The notes beneath the pieces are model-generated. The model searched no databases, was not told the DNA's origin, and saw only the letters and a program-made list of their open reading frames with translations. The position numbers were made by a program, and so were the translations under genes. From Desulfovibrio sp. (GTDB taxonomy: Bacteria > Desulfobacterota > Desulfovibrionia > Desulfovibrionales > Desulfovibrionaceae), in NCBI GenBank assembly GCA_031279825.1, contig JAITHT010000057.1, positions 16,878 to 80,877 on the forward strand: DNA of 64,000 nt, given 5' to 3'. This document shows positions 61,138 to 64,000 of the stretch, piece by piece; position 1 is the first letter of the stretch, and each line of letters begins with the position of its first letter.

Positions 61138-62595
61138 ATGATGCTTTCCCATACCTCCCGTAATTGCTGGGAAATCTATAGCGGCCAGAAAGATGAAAAA
61201 GCCATGTCGGCTCTCGCGAAAGGCTATATCGAGTTCCTTTCCCTGTGCAAAACGGAACGCGAGACAGTCGATTATGCGGAGAAACGATTGCGCGCGGCGG
61301 GATTCTCCCCTGATTGCAAAACAGACAGAGTGATGCGCGTCTTGCATGGAAAGAGCATGTGCGTCGTCCGACGGGGTAACGCCCCCTTGAAACAGGGGCT
61401 CCGCCTGATATGCGCCCATGCCGACACGCCGCGCCTGGATCTTAAACAGCACCCCTTGCAGGAACAAGCGGGCGTCGGCCAGGCGAAAACCCACTATTAC
61501 GGCGGCATCCGCAAATACCAGTGGTTTGCCCGCGCCCTGGCTCTGCACGGAGTGGTGGTGAAGCAGGATGGTACGGTCATCAGCGTCGTTCTAGGTGAAA
61601 ATATGCGCGATCCGGTCTTCACCATAGCGGATCTGCTTCCCCATCTGGCGCAGGGACAGGCAGAGCAAAGCGTGGCTAAAGCCTTTGATCCGGAAAAGTT
61701 GAATATCATACTCGGGCATAAACCGCTTTTTGACGTTGACAAAAAGAAAAATCGTACGGCAAAAGCCTTTGAGCTCGGCAAACCCGTTGCCGGCAAAGCC
61801 CCGGAACAGGATGCCGAACGCGGCGATACCCGGGAGAAGACCCCGATTAAGACGCATATTCTTTCTTTATTACAGCAACAATATGATATTATTGAAGAAG
61901 ATCTCTATTCCGCCGAATTACAGGCGGTACCTGCCGGAGCGGCCCGTTTTGTCGGCCTCGACGCTGCGCTCATAGGTGGATACGGTCAGGATGATCGTAT
62001 TTGCGTATTCGCCGCCCTTGAGGCTTTTCTCTCTGATGTGGAAAACCGGCCGAGCCACACGCAGTATCTCATATTTTGGGATAAGGAAGAAATCGGTTCC
62101 GAAGGCTCCACCGGCGCCAAATCCCGCTTTTTTGAATACTGCCTGCAAGAGATCATTGCCGCCTGGGAATCCGACACCCGCTTTTCCGACGTTGTCCTGG
62201 CCAGCAAGGCGCTTTCCGCCGACGTTCATGCCGCCGTTGATCCGGACTGGCAGGAGTTGCACGAAAAACTCAATGCCGCCACCATCGGGCATGGGCCCTG
62301 TTTCTGCAAGTTTACCGGACACCGGGGCAAATACGAAGCGAACGACGCCCATCCTGAATATATCGCGTGGCTGCGCTCCGTGCTCAACAGTAAAGGCATT
62401 CCTTGGCAAATGGCTGAATTGGGCAAGGTTGACGGCGGCGGCGGTGGCACGGTAGCCATGCATTTGGCAGCTTACGGTATGAACGTCATTGATTGCGGTC
62501 CTCCAATCCTCTCCATGCATAGTCCTTTTGAAATTGCGAGCAAAGCCGATTTGTATGCCACCATGCTTGCCTATAAAGCCTTTTTGCAGGCGTGA
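61138..62595 (+). CDS. M18-family aminopeptidase
   Basis: LRLICAHADTPRLDLKQHPL, KEEIGSEGSTGAKSRFFEYCL, GGGGTVAMHLAAYGMNVIDCGPPILSMHSPFEIASKADLY; start moved downstream of TTG in the ORF track. Confidence 0.85.
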   Translation: MMLSHTSRNCWEIYSGQKDEKAMSALAKGYIEFLSLCKTERETVDYAEKRLRAAGFSPDCKTDRVMRVLHGKSMCVVRRGNAPLKQGLRLICAHADTPRLDLKQHPLQEQAGVGQAKTHYYGGIRKYQWFARALALHGVVVKQDGTVISVVLGENMRDPVFTIADLLPHLAQGQAEQSVAKAFDPEKLNIILGHKPLFDVDKKKNRTAKAFELGKPVAGKAPEQDAERGDTREKTPIKTHILSLLQQQYDIIEEDLYSAELQAVPAGAARFVGLDAALIGGYGQDDRICVFAALEAFLSDVENRPSHTQYLIFWDKEEIGSEGSTGAKSRFFEYCLQEIIAAWESDTRFSDVVLASKALSADVHAAVDPDWQELHEKLNAATIGHGPCFCKFTGHRGKYEANDAHPEYIAWLRSVLNSKGIPWQMAELGKVDGGGGGTVAMHLAAYGMNVIDCGPPILSMHSPFEIASKADLYATMLAYKAFLQA

Positions 62596-62658
62596 AGGCG
62601 CGATAAGAGAGAGTACAGGATTTGATTTGCCATTAACCTTTTCGACGCGGGTAAAACA

Positions 62659-63081
62659 ATGCATAAGTCACTCTTTATCGTATGGCATAAAAAAAATGAA
62701 GTTGGAATAAAATTAATAGATGAACAGCATAAGGGAATTGTATCTATTATAAATACATTTTATTATATGATTCAAAAAGAAATAAATAAATCATTATTGT
62801 ATTCTTGCATAAGTGATACAATGAAAACATATTCTAAAATACATTTTATTACAGAAGAATCTTTCTTAGAATTGGCAGGATATCAAGATTTAGAATCGCA
62901 TAGAAAAATACATGATAAGCTTTCTTTATCAATTGATACAATTGAAAGAAAATGTATTGTCCAAAATGATATAACACCACTATTGGAATTTTTAAAAAAA
63001 TGGTGGATTGAGCATATTAATATAGAAGATAAACAATATGCTCAAGCATTGTATACATATGTGCAATCACAAAAACGATAG
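62659..63081 (+). CDS. Bacteriohemerythrin
   Basis: IVWHKKNEVGIKLIDEQHKGIVSIINTFY, HFITEESFLELAGYQDLESHRKIHDKL, WWIEHINIEDKQYA (H...HxxxE...HxxxH...HxxxxD pattern). Confidence 0.88.
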   Translation: MHKSLFIVWHKKNEVGIKLIDEQHKGIVSIINTFYYMIQKEINKSLLYSCISDTMKTYSKIHFITEESFLELAGYQDLESHRKIHDKLSLSIDTIERKCIVQNDITPLLEFLKKWWIEHINIEDKQYAQALYTYVQSQKR

Positions 63082-63108
63082 AGCATTTTCACTTTGAAAA
63101 TGACCTAG
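63079..63108 (-). repeat. End-hairpin module of dispersed repeat family
   Basis: TAGAGCATTTTCACTTTGAAAATGACCTAG, reverse complement of the right end at 50881-50909; begins at hemerythrin TAG stop. Confidence 0.6.
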
Positions 63109-63740
63109 CCAGTATCAAAGCTATGAAAGAGCATATTGAGAAAACTAAAATTTCAGGAGTTGAATTTGAAACCTTGAAAACAAATTTGCTGAATATCGCC
63201 CCTAATCTTTATATCACTCTTTGACTTGCCACAGCCAATAGCCCTGACGAGATTCTTTCAATTTTAAATGTACACGAAACCGAGCTAATGCAACAAAGCG
63301 ATATACTAATTAAAGAAGCTAACAAAGAAAGAGCCAGGCTAATTATTAAACAAAAAAGAAAAGCAAAAGAAAAAGATACTATAAAAAACATACTCTCAAT
63401 TTCTTCTCTGAAATAGGCTTTGATATATTTTCAAAAGAAGAAACAGGCAAAGTTTTTGAATGGCTGAATAATAACCAAGCCGAAAGACAAAAATTAGGAG
63501 CAAATACTAATTTGATATAGAAAACTGAATTTTAGCCTATACAGATGTTTTCAGTGATACAAACGAAATTTCTCTTGCCTCAAAAAAAGTATTTACAAAG
63601 AGTGTAAATAAAATGCTGACAGGCTCAATATTATTTCCAATCTCATATGACACAAATTGAAATATTATATTTTACAGGACTCTAGAAGACGCAAAAGCTC
63701 AAAAATTTGACTCTCTGTTTGATATGAAGCTTTTTTGATA
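63109..63740 (+). pseudogene. AT-rich degraded coding remnant (unknown)
   Basis: Consecutive short in-frame peptides interrupted by stops, e.g. MKEHIEKTKISGVEFETLKTNLLNIAPNLYITL*, then LATANSPDEILSILNVHETELMQQSDILIKEANKERARLIIKQKRKAKEKD. Confidence 0.4.
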
Positions 63741-63792
63741 GTGTTGACTTATAGATATGTTATGCTATAGAGGAACCAAGCGAGGCTCCACT

Positions 63793-64000
63793 ATGCCAGA
63801 ATGCAAAAATTGCAAGTCCGCAAAAGTCGTAAAAAGCGGAAAAATCAGAGGAAAACAACGGTATAAGTGTAAAGATTGCGGCTACAACTTCGTGATCGGG
63901 GATGGGCGTACAAATGAAAAAATTGCGGCGCTGAAAGCTCTTTGCGTGTTGCTTTATTCGCTGGGAAAAGGGTCTTACAACATGATGGGAAAACTATTTG
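63793..64000 (+). mobile_element. IS1-like (InsA-type zinc-ribbon) transposase, 5' part, truncated by window end
   Basis: MPECKNCKSAKVVKSGKIRGKQRYKCKDCGYNFVIGDGRTNEKIAALKALCVLLYSLGKGSYNMMGKLF. Confidence 0.7.

Noticed and set aside
1-64000. CRISPR arrays, tRNA or rRNA genes
   Set aside because: No regularly spaced direct repeats and no recognisable tRNA/rRNA sequence seen by eye; a tRNAscan-SE/Infernal run would be decisive.

Overview
This 64 kb window comes from a GC-rich chromosome. Gene content fits a sulfite/sulfate-reducing Desulfovibrionaceae-like deltaproteobacterium (siroheme-dependent 'alternative' heme pathway, Xsc, DUF4390/NtrY pair); the taxonomy is inference. Housekeeping blocks: ahbC-hemB-ahbD-ahbA/B, asd, glycosyltransferases, NtrY-like kinase, HD-GYP, pyk, lon, liv ABC operon, glk, tilS, hemA-ccsA-like-sirC, MATE, hldD, asnS, M18 peptidase. 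The most interesting locus is a co-directional minus-strand cluster (about 30.4-41.1 kb): acylating aldehyde dehydrogenase, SucC-like and SucD-like ligase subunits, TctABC-type transporter, PAS/sigma-54 activator, and Xsc (sulfoacetaldehyde acetyltransferase). This reads as a complete sulfoacetate -> sulfoacetyl-CoA -> sulfoacetaldehyde -> acetyl-P + sulfite pathway. Two sigma-54-like -24/-12 elements precede the aldehyde dehydrogenase and xsc, each with the same upstream palindrome TGTCCGG-N4-CCGGACA (core GTCCGG-N4-CCGGAC at xsc), which I propose as the activator's site. Other leads: a LuxP/LuxQ-like pair (orphan sugar-binding protein overlapping a 7TMR-type hybrid kinase), a frame-disrupted acyl-CoA ligase at a T7 slippery run, two covarying multi-hairpin elements with TA-flanked ends, a dispersed ~125 bp repeat family, several of these repeats starting exactly at TAG stop codons, an IS630-like remnant beside the sulfonate cluster, and a sharp AT-rich island at the right end. 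No tRNA, rRNA or CRISPR was recognised.
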